Positions 1 through 8,915 of a stretch of 64,000 bases of DNA are shown piece after piece. Under the pieces are notes generated by a model. That model was given only the letters and a program-made list of their open reading frames with translations, did no database searches and was not told the origin of the DNA. The position numbers and the translations under genes are program-made. This stretch comes from Methylobacter luteus IMV-B-3098 (GTDB lineage: Bacteria; Pseudomonadota; Gammaproteobacteria; Methylococcales; Methylomonadaceae). The stretch is taken from the NCBI RefSeq assembly GCF_000427625.1, contig NZ_ATYJ01000015.1:32626-96625 (forward strand), written 5' to 3'. How positions within the stretch are numbered: the stretch's first letter is position 1; every line of letters starts with the position of its first letter.

Positions 1-68
1 GCCGCATTCCCGGCAACCAGCCAATCATCGAATAAATCCCATTGATCCGGGTAAGATTGCTTAGCCAT
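1..68 (-). CDS. 5' end of a Tra1 gene cut by the window edge (traC or traD position)
   Basis: An ATG at 66-68 (complement) opens a frame that stays open for 22 codons to the window edge, beginning MAKQSYPDQWDLFDDWLVAG. It starts 7 bases after the stop of the upstream acidic ORF, so it is very likely the next gene of the leftward transfer operon. In RP4 the genes after traE in transcription order are traD and traC (primase), so one of these is expected by position. Too little is visible to identify it from sequence. Confidence 0.5.
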   Translation of the reverse strand, partial: MAKQSYPDQWDLFDDWLVAGNA

Positions 69-74
69 ACTCGA

Positions 75-293
75 CTACTCAAGGTCTATCAGGTCAGCGC
101 TACTCTCTAACGCATCGGCTTCACTGATGGCGTCCTCTTCAAAGGCGCCGGCTTTCTCGGCCTCGTCTGGATCAAACTCTACCTCAAAGCTTGGCGTTGT
201 TTCTGCATCGCTCAACTTTTCAACGAGCACGTCTGCCTCAGACTCGATCCCAACTTCGTTGGCTGAACTGTTATTATCTTCACTTTGCATCAT
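75..293 (-). CDS. Small acidic protein downstream of traE (traD position)
   Basis: A 72-residue, strongly acidic protein rich in Glu, Asp, Ser and Ala, with no recognised domain, signal peptide or membrane segment. I chose the ATG at 293 because a GAGGAG Shine-Dalgarno lies 7 bases upstream, overlapping the last codons of the topoisomerase gene; a longer frame to 308 lacks a site. It lies between traE and the truncated gene in the same operon, where RP4 has traD, but I cannot show homology to TraD. The composition suggests a soluble, perhaps disordered accessory protein. Confidence 0.6.
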   Translation of the reverse strand: MMQSEDNNSSANEVGIESEADVLVEKLSDAETTPSFEVEFDPDEAEKAGAFEEDAISEADALESSADLIDLE

Positions 294-304
294 GGTTTTA
301 CTCC

Positions 305-2362
305 TCAATTACTGTCATTGTTACGGCCCTTGCTATAGTCCGGTCGTCCTTTTAGCTCAGGGTAGGTTTGCTTGCAGGTAGGGAAGTTGCTGCATCCCCA
401 CCAGAAATGGCCTTTCTTTTTGCTGGGCCGGCGTGACAAGCCGCTGCCGCATGCCATGCATTTATGCAGCGAGGACACCGGAACAACTTCTTTGCCGCCG
501 GCGATGTGCACCGCTCCCTCGTTAGCCTTCTCTACCTGGTCGCGGATGAAAGCTTCCTGCCTGGCAATGAAGGTGGTCAACTCGGCGGTGCCTTGCTCGA
601 TCCCTTTCAACATCCGCTCATATAAGGCGGTCAGAACCGGGCTTTTCACGACTTCTGGAAGAGCGTCGATGACACTGCGGCCCAGGATCGTGCTGACGAT
701 CTGCTTGCCCTTAAGGGCCAAGAACTCGCGGCGCTTCAATTCGGAAAGAATGGAAGCGCGGGTGGCCGATGTGCCGATGCCGTCGCCTTCGCGCAGCATC
801 TTCTTGTGTTCGGAATCGGACACGAATTTATGGATGTTCTCCATTGCGCGGGTCAGTGTGCCCTCTGTGAACCGGGCTGGCGGTTTCGTCTTGGCGTCCC
901 GCCTGATGGCCGCGGTGCAGGTCACGCCGTCGCCTTGTTTCATGGCCGGCAGGTGTTGATTGCTGCCCTCTTCCGGATCTTTGCTGCCGTCTTCGTCGGA
1001 CTCATGAAATACCTCCCGCCAACCATTACGGGTGACAACCTTTCCGCTCGCGGTGAAGGTTTCGCCCTCGACTTCTGCCGCCACGGTAGTTTTCATATAC
1101 TCGTGCAGCGGGTAGAACTGCGCCAGGTAAGCCCGGACAATCAACTCATAAATATTGCGCTCCTTGTCAGTGAGGCCCGCCTTACTGCCTTTGTGCATCG
1201 TCGGGATGATTCCGTGGTGCGCGGTGATTTTTGAGTCGTCCCATGTTTTGGACTTGATGCGTAGATCTGTGCCGTCCACTATCCCGTCCAGCTCGGGATT
1301 GACGTGTTTGACCGCTTCCAGCACATCGACTGCGTCGGCATGTTGGGATTCCGGCAGATAGGCGCAATCTGTGCGTGGATACGAGGTCAACTTGTGGGTT
1401 TCATAAAGTGTCTGGCAGACGTTCAGCACATCTTCGGCACTGTACCCAAATTTGTTGGAAGCCAGGAGGGTAATATCAGACAGTGCGAAAGCCAGCGGCT
1501 GGTTCTGTTTCTTGGCTTCTTGCTTATACTCGGCAATGATGCCGGGCTTGCCAGTCACCTTCTCGACAAGCGCATCGGCAATGCCCGTATCGACGAGCCG
1601 ACCTTCGGAATCGAGGCCAACTTGATCTTCTTTAGCCTTCCAGGCAGCGGTAAAGGGGCCGCCGACGTGCTGAATATCGGCCCGAATGGTGTGATAAGGC
1701 ACCGGCTTGAATCCTTCTATTTCCCGATCCCTAGTAACAACCAAGGCCAATGTGGGCGTCTGCACACGTCCAACAGTTAAGAGTGCGCGGGAACCACCCC
1801 GCTGCGCCCGAAGTGTATATGCGCGACTAAGATTCATGCCGATGAGCCAATCGGCCCGCTGTCTCGCCTTGGCGGCATCGGCCCAGCCGGCAAAAGTGGT
1901 GTTGTCCTTTAAGGCGGCCAGCCCGCGTCTGACTGAAACAGCATCTTGTGCGGATACCCAAAACCGGCGTACCTGCTTGGTATTGCAGAAGTGTTCAAGG
2001 ACCTCGTCAACCAGCAATTGCCCTTCCCGGTCGGGATCACCGGCGTTCACAATTACGTCAGCTTCCTTGAGCAGCTTTCCAATCGTTGCAAGCTGTTTTT
2101 TCGCATCTTCCTTGGGCTTGAGAATCCAGTTCGTAGGAATGATGGGCAGTTCATCGATTCGCCAGACCTTCCGGCCGTTCTGGCCGCGTGGTACGTCATC
2201 CGGTGTGTAGTCATCCGGCTCGGCCTGCTCGAGCATGTGGCCAAAGCACCAGGTTATTTTGTCGTTGCCGCACTGGATGAATCCGTCGCCTTTTCCAGTA
2301 ATCCCCAATTCGCCCGCAATGGCTTTTGCCACAGACGGTTTTTCTGCAATAAACAAATTCAT
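305..2362 (-). CDS. topB: DNA topoisomerase III of the transfer operon (TraE/TopB)
   Basis: A 685-residue type IA topoisomerase, which cuts one DNA strand through a tyrosine and passes the other through; on conjugative plasmids it is thought to help process transferred or replicating DNA. The N-terminal Toprim domain shows E7 of the AEKPSVA motif and D109-P-D111-R-E113. The conserved [10 protein letters not shown] lies at 196-205, and the active-site tyrosine is Y328 in [11 protein letters not shown]. The C-terminus has a topoisomerase zinc finger with paired cysteines (CMACGSG and later CSNFPTC). The gene sits in the leftward operon after traF, as traE does in RP4. Length is normal for plasmid TopB proteins. 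No defect is visible. Confidence 0.95.
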   Translation of the reverse strand: MNLFIAEKPSVAKAIAGELGITGKGDGFIQCGNDKITWCFGHMLEQAEPDDYTPDDVPRGQNGRKVWRIDELPIIPTNWILKPKEDAKKQLATIGKLLKEADVIVNAGDPDREGQLLVDEVLEHFCNTKQVRRFWVSAQDAVSVRRGLAALKDNTTFAGWADAAKARQRADWLIGMNLSRAYTLRAQRGGSRALLTVGRVQTPTLALVVTRDREIEGFKPVPYHTIRADIQHVGGPFTAAWKAKEDQVGLDSEGRLVDTGIADALVEKVTGKPGIIAEYKQEAKKQNQPLAFALSDITLLASNKFGYSAEDVLNVCQTLYETHKLTSYPRTDCAYLPESQHADAVDVLEAVKHVNPELDGIVDGTDLRIKSKTWDDSKITAHHGIIPTMHKGSKAGLTDKERNIYELIVRAYLAQFYPLHEYMKTTVAAEVEGETFTASGKVVTRNGWREVFHESDEDGSKDPEEGSNQHLPAMKQGDGVTCTAAIRRDAKTKPPARFTEGTLTRAMENIHKFVSDSEHKKMLREGDGIGTSATRASILSELKRREFLALKGKQIVSTILGRSVIDALPEVVKSPVLTALYERMLKGIEQGTAELTTFIARQEAFIRDQVEKANEGAVHIAGGKEVVPVSSLHKCMACGSGLSRRPSKKKGHFWWGCSNFPTCKQTYPELKGRPDYSKGRNNDSN

Positions 2363-2371
2363 TCCCTCTCC

Positions 2372-2908
2372 TTACTGTGTAATTACCGGCCGAATCACGG
2401 CCTTGATTTGCGACCGATTGACCGGCCCGAAGTAGCGGCCATCGAAGGATGTGTCGCTCACATCGGACATAAGCAGCAGCTCTGCTTCGCCTAATCTGTA
2501 ATGGTCAACATGGAATTGCGGCAGCGCTTGGCCGACAGTATCAACCTTGCGCGGAACACTGAGAGGAAGAAGCTCACCATTTACCCGTACTCCCTCATCA
2601 TTAATCGCTACAATGTCGTTTTTAGCCGCTAAAATTCGTTTTATCATGTAGCCAAATCCGCCGGGACAGAAGCCGGCCCCGATGTATCCTCTTTCCTTCG
2701 CCTTCACAAACACGCCGTTTTGCGGTGGACAAAACATCACATAAGCGCCTTTAGCCACTGGCTCATTGCTGATCCAGTACAGCCCGATCGGGATGCTTTT
2801 CGTAGTGTTGATGCGTGCGCCGACGATGTATGCGGCCCCGCTGACGAACATGGCGGCAATACCCGCAACCGCGACGCCACTCGTAAAACGTTCCAAGATA
2901 CGGCTCAT
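2372..2908 (-). CDS. traF: TraF, plasmid S26-family peptidase that processes the conjugative pilin
   Basis: A 178-residue inner-membrane protease related to signal peptidase I. In RP4, TraF removes the last four residues of the TrbC prepilin and joins its ends into a cyclic pilin. The sequence has an N-terminal membrane segment (about 11-30), the nucleophile motif TKSIPIGLYW with Ser38, and the general base region YMIKRILA with Lys90. The C-terminal DTSFDGRYFGPV motif is also typical. Its presumed substrate TrbC in this window keeps Ser37, Gly114 and the AEIA tail. The start overlaps the traG stop as ATGA, indicating translational coupling. A KorB operator lies inside the coding region. Confidence 0.95.
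   Translation of the reverse strand: MSRILERFTSGVAVAGIAAMFVSGAAYIVGARINTTKSIPIGLYWISNEPVAKGAYVMFCPPQNGVFVKAKERGYIGAGFCPGGFGYMIKRILAAKNDIVAINDEGVRVNGELLPLSVPRKVDTVGQALPQFHVDHYRLGEAELLLMSDVSDTSFDGRYFGPVNRSQIKAVIRPVITQ
2621..2633. promoter_or_regulatory. KorB operator (OB) inside traF
   Basis: Exact TTTAGCCGCTAAA, flanked by further A/T bases. It matches the RP4 KorB operator consensus and lies within traF rather than at a promoter, so it may act as a distal KorB loading or roadblock site. Confidence 0.8.
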
Positions 2909-4800
2909 ATCTGAATATCCGCTTTGTACACTTGAATAAGCTTGTCACTCAGTTTTGGAGCCGGAATCGAAGCCCGAGCCTGAAAGACAGGATCTTTGAA
3001 ATAGAGCGGCTGTTTTCCGTAGATGGCCGGGTAACCGGCAACGTAGATCACCATGTCACCCGCTTTTTCGATTTCGCCCGATGCGTTCTTGCGCGGCCCC
3101 GGCATGCGCAGACATTCATCGGGTGTAAGCAAAGGCCGCTGTACTTCTTGGATCGTGCGTGATACCTGCCCCATCATGGCGGCCGTGCGGCGGCCGCTGG
3201 TTGTAATCTGTTCCTTAATCACGGTGGTCTGCCCGGTCAGACGCGAAAGATGCTCGGCAGTCTCGACACGGTTAGGTGGATAAGCATTTTGAACGTGACA
3301 ATTGGAGGTAATCTGCTCATCATGACCATATCCCGTTTCCCGGCTACGAAGCTGGTTGATATCCTGGCAAATCAGATAACACTTGATGCCGTAGCCAGCC
3401 ACGAAAGCCAGCGACTCCTGCAGGATTTCCAGCTTTCCAAGACTTGGAAACTCATCCAACATCATGAGCAAACGATGCTTATAGTGGGCTACGGGCCGGC
3501 CATTCTTGAACTCCATCTTGTCGGCCAGCAGACGCACGATCATGTTCACCATCACGCGCACCAAAGGTCTCAGCCGGGACTTATCGTTCGGTTGAGTGAC
3601 TATGTATAGGCTTATCGGGTCGTCGTGGTTCATCAGGTCCTTGATGCGAAACTCTGACTTGCTGACATTCCGGGCCACAACAGGGTCGCGGTACAAGGCT
3701 AAGTAAGATTTGGCCGTGGAAAGGACCGAGCCAGCCTCTTCTTCGGGCCGGTCCATCATGTCCCGAGCCGCCGATCCGATAGCTGGATGGTTCTGACCGT
3801 CCTGGTGGCCGTAAGTTGCCATTTCCATCCAAAGCTCGGCAATGTCACGGTTTGGATCTGCCAACATGGCATCGACGGATGGTAAAGTAGCCTCTGTACC
3901 TTCGTGTTTGACCTTGTAAAGCGCGTGCAGGATCACGCCGACCAGCAGCGCGAAGGCTGTTTTCTGCCAATGGGATTCAAGACCTTTGCCGTCTGGGTCA
4001 ACAATGAGGGAAGTAAGGTTTTGTACATCGCCTACCTCGTTTTCCGTGCCAATCCGGACTTCATCCAGGGGATTCCAGCAAACGCCGCCATTGATCGATG
4101 CCGGCTCGAAGCTTAATACTCTATTTCTGGCGTACTTTTTTCTCCAGCCAGCGGTCAAGGCCCAAAGCTCGCCTTTCAGATCGGTGATCACGGCGCTGGC
4201 CGGCCATGCAAGCAGGGTCGGAATAACCAAGCCGACACCCTTGCCGGAACGGGTCGGCGCATACGTCAGGACGTGTTCAGGCCCGTTATGGCGCAGGTAG
4301 TAAAATTTACCATTTTTGTCCTCCCATCCGCCGACATACACACCGGCAGCAGTGGGCAACTCCTTGCCTGTCACGATTTCAAGAAAAGTTCTCGGCCGTG
4401 GCAATAGGCCCGCAGCTTGAATATCCTTTTGCCCGGCCCATCTAGCCGAACCGTGAAGGTACTCGCTTGCTTTGGATGAGTTCGAGGAAATAACCTTAGC
4501 TACGGCCACGCTAAGCAGCCCAACAGTGGAAACCAACATGCCAATACTTCCTGCCCGCATGATTTCATTCGGATACTGGCCGTACCACATCGATCCCCAT
4601 TGCAAGATCGACCAGGGCGTATAAATATGGCTTACATGGGCGCCAAGGCTATCCTGATAGTTAAATGTGTAGGCGAAAAACTGAGTGGCCGATTGCAGTC
4701 CGGCACCAAGAGAAAGCACTCCCAAAGTCGGTAGCAGTTTATTGCCTTTCTTTTTGTCCCGAACCTGGGGACCAACCGCATTATTGTGTTTAGGTTTCAT
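2905..4800 (-). CDS. traG: TraG/VirD4-type coupling protein (T4CP)
   Basis: A 631-residue inner-membrane ATPase that links the relaxosome to the mating pore and drives DNA transfer. Two N-terminal membrane segments lie at about 25-45 and 83-102. The Walker A motif is APTRSGKG at 181-188, and the Walker B region reads LLMMLDEFPSLG, followed by the family motif GYGIKCYLICQD. Length and motif order match RP4 TraG. The gene overlaps traI by 4 bases and traF by 4 bases, so the three are probably translated as a coupled unit. No defect is seen. Confidence 0.96.
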   Translation of the reverse strand: MKPKHNNAVGPQVRDKKKGNKLLPTLGVLSLGAGLQSATQFFAYTFNYQDSLGAHVSHIYTPWSILQWGSMWYGQYPNEIMRAGSIGMLVSTVGLLSVAVAKVISSNSSKASEYLHGSARWAGQKDIQAAGLLPRPRTFLEIVTGKELPTAAGVYVGGWEDKNGKFYYLRHNGPEHVLTYAPTRSGKGVGLVIPTLLAWPASAVITDLKGELWALTAGWRKKYARNRVLSFEPASINGGVCWNPLDEVRIGTENEVGDVQNLTSLIVDPDGKGLESHWQKTAFALLVGVILHALYKVKHEGTEATLPSVDAMLADPNRDIAELWMEMATYGHQDGQNHPAIGSAARDMMDRPEEEAGSVLSTAKSYLALYRDPVVARNVSKSEFRIKDLMNHDDPISLYIVTQPNDKSRLRPLVRVMVNMIVRLLADKMEFKNGRPVAHYKHRLLMMLDEFPSLGKLEILQESLAFVAGYGIKCYLICQDINQLRSRETGYGHDEQITSNCHVQNAYPPNRVETAEHLSRLTGQTTVIKEQITTSGRRTAAMMGQVSRTIQEVQRPLLTPDECLRMPGPRKNASGEIEKAGDMVIYVAGYPAIYGKQPLYFKDPVFQARASIPAPKLSDKLIQVYKADIQI

Positions 4801-7001
4801 TGACTCCTTCCTTTCGATGTCCTGAGCGATCCTGTCGGATTGACCGTAACGGGATCGCCTACCCCGATGCGCTTCAATCGCCTAGTCGTAGCCTGATCGA
4901 TAGGCAGCACCATGACTTCATCGCCATGTTTCAGTAGCGCCAAAGCATGCCCGTCGACATTTCTGGTACCGCCATAAGTGAAGGTGCCATTTTGTCCGTT
5001 ATATAGAAAATGCTTCGGTATATCGTAAATTTTAAACCTCTTTTGCTCTCTCTCGTCAATATATTTTTCAGCGGCAACGATTTGTTCCGGTTTCACTCCT
5101 GCCCCAAAAACGCCCCGTCGCAGTGTGTTATCTGGTTGGGTTCCTTGCTGCTCCACGTGACCAGGAACATTACGCGGCAATAGCACTTCACTTCCGCCGG
5201 CGATGCGAACCACACCGAGTTCGGACAGTTCTCGCAAACGGTGCTGGCTTTGGGGCGGCGGAACTCGTCCAGGGCGTCCAATGTTGGGCTTCCCGACGAT
5301 ACCGGCGGAGCGTTCAGATGCTCCGGCTGCTCGGCTGTCGTTAGGCCCGCCTCTAAATCTGATAGCGTGCTGGTCGGCAGTGGATCCTGGTCCAGCGCGG
5401 CCAGTGCCGCGTCGATCAGTTCGTCCTCGGTCGGAAATTGATCCGGTTCGCTCATTTGCTTTCTCCTTCGTTGAAAGTTCCTGCCGCCGGCGCTCAAGGC
5501 CGGGATCGGCAAAGATGATGGGTAATTGTGATTCAACGGCGGCCCACACGACCTGGGCCTTGAACTCGGCCGTTCCATTGACGGTGATACGCTCGCCGTA
5601 TCGCTCCATTGCCAGCCTGAGAGCCGCTTGTAGACCCTCGCTGTTGGTCTCGCGTGATACTTGCAGTTTGTCGCCATCGTCTCGTATGGCGCTCATGCCG
5701 GCACGGTAAATGATGATTCCCTTCTTCGTGATGTTGTCCAGTATGGGTACGTGGCCAGGCCTGGCTTGACCCTCGCCTTTGACGGTATTGCCTTTGAGGC
5801 CTTGGGCGGCCTCGCGGGCACGCAGGGCAGCCAGGGCCTCGCCATTGCCTTGCATGGACTCTTTCTTGAGCCAGTCAGCCCATGTGAGGCGTCTGTGCTC
5901 ATCGTAGAATCTCTTCCGCTCCCTTCGATACTGTTCGTTGATTGCCTGGATTTCGTTGCGCAGAGACTTACTGGCTTGAGCATACAGCAGCTTTTTGGTC
6001 AGTCGCCCCTCGCTCAAGATTTTGATGGCCGCCCGCCGCAGTCGGCTCGACCGTTTGGCAGCCTCTATCTGCTCATCCTTCCGCTTTTTTGTCTTCTCCA
6101 GAGCGGCCGTCCTGGTAGCTGTTAAGGTTTGCTGTTCAGCCTTGTACCTGGCATATAATTCAACAGTGTTGACACGCAGACGTACTGGGTACTTCTGATA
6201 TTGCCGCTTCACATTGATTTGCGCTTGCCGTTCGGACGATGCCTCGAAGGAACCAAGCCTGGCTTCCAGCTTCGGTTTAGAAAAATCGCGGGCTACTGTA
6301 CTTGCTTTAACCATCGTTCCGTCGACGGTTTCGATGACCAGACCGTTAGCGCGTTCGCGCAACTCAAGGCCGTTTGCACGCATAGTTTGATGCAGCTCTG
6401 CCCAAGACTGAGCCTCTCGGATTTCATCCAGACACTCCCGTTTGATCCAGCCGATCAGGCTTTCGATACCGGCATGGCGTTCCATGTCGACCGCCCGCCC
6501 TTCGGCATTCCGCTTGCGCGATTCGTGGTTATCCGGCTCAAGGCCATAGTCTCGTTCAATGATGGTGCATAGCTCAGCCAAAGCTCGGTGCGGATAATAC
6601 GGTTCGTGCATCGTGTGCCGTACTGGATGAATCTTGTTGATGGCAATGTGAATGTGCAGATTGTCCGTATCGTGATGTACGGCGCTAATCCGTTGATGCT
6701 CACCATAGCCAAGACCGGCACAGATCCGCTCTTCAATGGCCTTGATGGTGTCGGCATTGGGCTTCTCGCCCGTTCTAAAGCTGACGAGCAAGTGATAGGT
6801 CTTGTCTCCCTTGGCTCGAGTGTTGATGTGCTGAGTCGCCAGCACTTCATCAATCGCGGCCTGCACCGTTCCTGCTGCGCAGTTCGTGACCTGAACCTGC
6901 CCAAGTCTTTCGGTTTTTCCCTGTGTATCGGTGATGTAATCCGCCAGTCCTGCAAAATCGCTTTTGCCAAGCGACCGCATAGGAACATGCTTTGCAATCA
7001 A
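4797..7001 (-). CDS. traI: TraI relaxase, MOBP family
   Basis: A 734-residue relaxase that cleaves oriT at nic and stays bound to the 5' end of the transferred strand. The likely catalytic tyrosine is Y22 (GLADYITDT). The metal-binding motif is HHDTDNLHIHIAINKIHP around 109-126, with H116 and H118 as the HxH pair. The middle is basic and rich in Arg, Lys and Gln. The C-terminal 110 residues (DIPKHFLYN, TRNVDGHALALLKHGDEVMV) form the LPD7/KfrB-like tail common in IncP-type relaxases. The RP4-like nic sequence lies about 540 bases upstream of the start. An out-of-frame gene with its own ribosome-binding site, the TraH equivalent, is nested in the distal half. Confidence 0.95.
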   Translation of the reverse strand: MIAKHVPMRSLGKSDFAGLADYITDTQGKTERLGQVQVTNCAAGTVQAAIDEVLATQHINTRAKGDKTYHLLVSFRTGEKPNADTIKAIEERICAGLGYGEHQRISAVHHDTDNLHIHIAINKIHPVRHTMHEPYYPHRALAELCTIIERDYGLEPDNHESRKRNAEGRAVDMERHAGIESLIGWIKRECLDEIREAQSWAELHQTMRANGLELRERANGLVIETVDGTMVKASTVARDFSKPKLEARLGSFEASSERQAQINVKRQYQKYPVRLRVNTVELYARYKAEQQTLTATRTAALEKTKKRKDEQIEAAKRSSRLRRAAIKILSEGRLTKKLLYAQASKSLRNEIQAINEQYRRERKRFYDEHRRLTWADWLKKESMQGNGEALAALRAREAAQGLKGNTVKGEGQARPGHVPILDNITKKGIIIYRAGMSAIRDDGDKLQVSRETNSEGLQAALRLAMERYGERITVNGTAEFKAQVVWAAVESQLPIIFADPGLERRRQELSTKEKANERTGSISDRGRTDRRGTGRAGPGSTADQHAIRFRGGPNDSRAAGASERSAGIVGKPNIGRPGRVPPPQSQHRLRELSELGVVRIAGGSEVLLPRNVPGHVEQQGTQPDNTLRRGVFGAGVKPEQIVAAEKYIDEREQKRFKIYDIPKHFLYNGQNGTFTYGGTRNVDGHALALLKHGDEVMVLPIDQATTRRLKRIGVGDPVTVNPTGSLRTSKGRSQ
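5093..5455 (-). CDS. traH: TraH-like small acidic protein nested out of frame inside traI
   Basis: A 120-residue frame wholly inside traI in another frame on the same strand. Its ATG has an AAGGAG Shine-Dalgarno 7 bases upstream, unusual for a chance overlap. The product begins with an acidic segment (MSEPDQFPTEDELIDAALAA) and ends with a cysteine-bearing part (CENCPNSVW, CYCRV). RP4 also has a small acidic gene, traH, overlapping traI in a different frame, whose product stabilises the TraI-TraJ-oriT relaxosome. Position, size, acidity and initiation signal all fit that gene. I infer the TraH role from this and did not align the proteins. Confidence 0.7.
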   Translation of the reverse strand: MSEPDQFPTEDELIDAALAALDQDPLPTSTLSDLEAGLTTAEQPEHLNAPPVSSGSPTLDALDEFRRPKASTVCENCPNSVWFASPAEVKCYCRVMFLVTWSSKEPNQITHCDGAFLGQE

Positions 7002-7018
7002 GTCGCCTCCCTGAGGAT

Positions 7019-7031
7019 TTTAGCCGCTAAA
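7019..7031. promoter_or_regulatory. KorB operator (OB) between traJ and traI
   Basis: Exact TTTAGCCGCTAAA in the short gap between the traJ stop and the traI start. It could let KorB limit expression of the traI-to-traC part of the operon. Confidence 0.85.
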
Positions 7032-7035
7032 AAAT

Positions 7036-7407
7036 TCATGATTCAGCCCTTGGGCGAACCACCGACTTCATAACCTGCCCCATTTCATCCTGCGTGGACT
7101 CGATCCTGCTCAGCAACGCCCGGATTGTGGCCTCGCCAAACTGAGCAGTACGTCTGTCATTTGTCAGCCAAAGCTTCAGGAGACCGCCCAAACGTCCAAG
7201 ATCGCCATTGATGCGTGCCAATTCGCGCACTTGTTCGAAGTCTACAATGCCTGTGACTTTATAGCCCCGCCCGACAGTCAGCAGAAAAGCAGACAGACTC
7301 ATGCCCGCTGCCTTGGCGTTTGCCTCGATCTGCAGTCGCTCTTCTGGAAGGCAGTACACCTTGATGGGCGGACTTTCTTTCCGGGTTTTCTTCTTATCTC
7401 TCATCAT
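7036..7407 (-). CDS. traJ: TraJ, oriT-binding relaxosome accessory protein
   Basis: A 123-residue protein of the TraJ/MobC type. In RP4, TraJ binds the inverted repeat beside nic and recruits TraI. The N-terminus (IKVYCLPEERLQIEANAKAAGMSLSAFL) is typical of ribbon-helix-helix DNA-binding domains, followed by a helical tail. I chose the second in-frame ATG, where GAGGGA sits 3-8 bases upstream; an earlier ATG at 7416 has no ribosome-binding site. It is the first gene of the leftward transfer operon, next to the perfect 10-bp inverted repeat of oriT that is its likely binding site. Confidence 0.9.
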   Translation of the reverse strand: MMRDKKKTRKESPPIKVYCLPEERLQIEANAKAAGMSLSAFLLTVGRGYKVTGIVDFEQVRELARINGDLGRLGGLLKLWLTNDRRTAQFGEATIRALLSRIESTQDEMGQVMKSVVRPRAES

Positions 7408-7469
7408 TTCCCTCATCTAAAGCCGGCGGTAGCCGGCCAGCCTCGCAGAGCAGGATAACCGTTGAGTGC

Positions 7470-7580
7470 GTAGCGCGAATAAGGGCTAGTGAAGTAGGAC
7501 TGCCAAGCTTGCTGGTGGGCCTACTTCACACATCCTGCCCGCCTTACGGCGTTCTTAACGCCATAAAAAGTACCCACTAG
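7470..7580. other. oriT: Origin of transfer (oriT), RP4/IncP type
   Basis: Between divergent traJ and traK lies the inverted repeat GTGAAGTAGG (7489-7498) and CCTACTTCAC (7520-7529), then the nick region CACATCCTGCCCGCC. RP4 has the same arrangement: GAATAAGGG, an imperfect repeat around GGGTGGGCCTACTTCAC, then ATCCTGCCCG. By analogy nic falls after the G at 7537. The segment 7560-7776 beyond it is AT-rich and probably holds the traJ and traK promoters and the TraK-binding region. Confidence 0.93.
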
Positions 7581-7776
7581 TCATTTCGATTTATACGCTA
7601 TTTCCTCGCTGTAATAATACTATTTGATTTACGATATAGCGAAATTATATAAAATCAGCTTATAATGGCCGCTAGTGGCGCACCGGCAGAGTTACAGCAG
7701 TGCACTTATAGCGATGCGGTAGCGGTGTAGTTGCGCTTAAGCAGTGTTCTGATGACACGACAATGGATCGATAAAG

Positions 7777-8190
7777 ATGGCAAAGAGCTATACCGAAGAA
7801 CTGGCCGACTGGGTGAAGAAACGAGAGGATTCGAGGCCTCGACAGGACAAAAACATGGTAGCTTTCCTGGCCGTGCGTGCCGACGTGAAGGCGGCAGTTG
7901 AAGCTGGTTATGCGTTCAAGACCATTTGGGAGCATATGCACGAAACGGGAAAGATACCTTACCGATACGAGACATTCCTGAAGCACGTCCGTCGGCATAT
8001 CACTCATGCGCCGGCCAATCAGGCGAAGCAGGCCGCTGTACCTGCTCCAGCCCGAGAAGATGATACAAAGACCGGCCCGAAGGCTGATGCTACGAGAACT
8101 AAGGCGCCTTCGGGACCAAAGAAGAACAAAGCCCGTGCAATGAGCGGCTTTACATTTAACCCAACACCAAATAAAGAGGATCTATTCTAA
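7777..8190 (+). CDS. traK: TraK, oriT-binding protein
   Basis: A 137-residue basic protein closely resembling RP4 TraK, which wraps the leading side of oriT and helps relaxosome formation. The N-terminus MAKSYTEELADWVKKRED, the core VAFLAVRADVKAAVEAGYA and TIWEHMHETGKI, and the C-terminal GFTFNPTPNKEDLF all follow the RP4 pattern. A low-complexity Ala, Pro and Lys linker joins the two ends. It is the first rightward gene from oriT, and its stop overlaps the traL start by one base. The start is well placed directly after the AT-rich oriT flank. Confidence 0.95.
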   Translation: MAKSYTEELADWVKKREDSRPRQDKNMVAFLAVRADVKAAVEAGYAFKTIWEHMHETGKIPYRYETFLKHVRRHITHAPANQAKQAAVPAPAREDDTKTGPKADATRTKAPSGPKKNKARAMSGFTFNPTPNKEDLF

Positions 8191-8915
8191 TGGCCAAAAT
8201 CCATATGGTTTTACAAGGTAAAGGCGGCGTCGGCAAGTCGATGATCGCAGCTGCAATAGCTCAGTACAAGGCAAGCAAGGGGCAATCTCCTCTATGCATC
8301 GACACTGATCCGGTAAATGCAACATTTGAGGGATATAAGGCGCTAAAAGCACGTCGCTTGAACATTATGGATGGCGATGAAATCAATACCCGCAACTTCG
8401 ACGCCCTGGTTGAACTGATAGCGCCCAGCGATAGTGATGTAATTATCGACAATGGGGCCAGTTCGTTCGTTGCCTTGTCTCACTATCTCATCAGTAACGA
8501 AGTTCCGGCGCTGCTCCAAGACATGGGGCATGAGCTGATTGTTCATACCGTCGTCACCGGTGGTCAGGCTCTACAAGACACAGTAAGCGGATTTGCGCAA
8601 CTCGCCGGCCAGTTCCCGGATGAATGCGTGTTTGTTGTCTGGTTGAACCCTTATTGGGGACCTATCGAGCACGAAGGAAAAGGGTTTGAACAGATGAAGG
8701 CATATAAAGACAATAAAGATCGCGTATCGGCCATTATCCAGATACCGACACTCAAGGAAGAAACCTACGGCCGGGACTTCTCGGAAATGCTGCAAGCCCG
8801 ACTGACCTTCGATGAAGCCCTGGCAATGAAATCGCTGACAATCATGACCAGACAGAGACTCAAGATTGTGCGCACACAAATCTTTGGGTATCTTGAAAAC
8901 GCGGCGGTGCTGTGA
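8190..8915 (+). CDS. traL: TraL, ParA/MinD-like ATPase of the Tra1 region
   Basis: A 241-residue P-loop ATPase, the same length as RP4 TraL. The deviant Walker A motif is KGGVGKS at about 11-17, with a following IDTDPVNATFEGY segment typical of the ParA/MinD fold. The role of TraL in transfer is not well defined; it is dispensable or accessory in RP4-type systems. It lies between traK and traM, coupled to traK (TAATG overlap) and traM (TGATG overlap). No signal peptide or membrane segment is seen. Confidence 0.93.
   Translation: MAKIHMVLQGKGGVGKSMIAAAIAQYKASKGQSPLCIDTDPVNATFEGYKALKARRLNIMDGDEINTRNFDALVELIAPSDSDVIIDNGASSFVALSHYLISNEVPALLQDMGHELIVHTVVTGGQALQDTVSGFAQLAGQFPDECVFVVWLNPYWGPIEHEGKGFEQMKAYKDNKDRVSAIIQIPTLKEETYGRDFSEMLQARLTFDEALAMKSLTIMTRQRLKIVRTQIFGYLENAAVL

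Noticed and set aside
372..1780. Long open frames on the plus strand opposite topB
   Set aside because: They mirror topB codons in a GC-biased gene, have no ribosome-binding sites and no family features.
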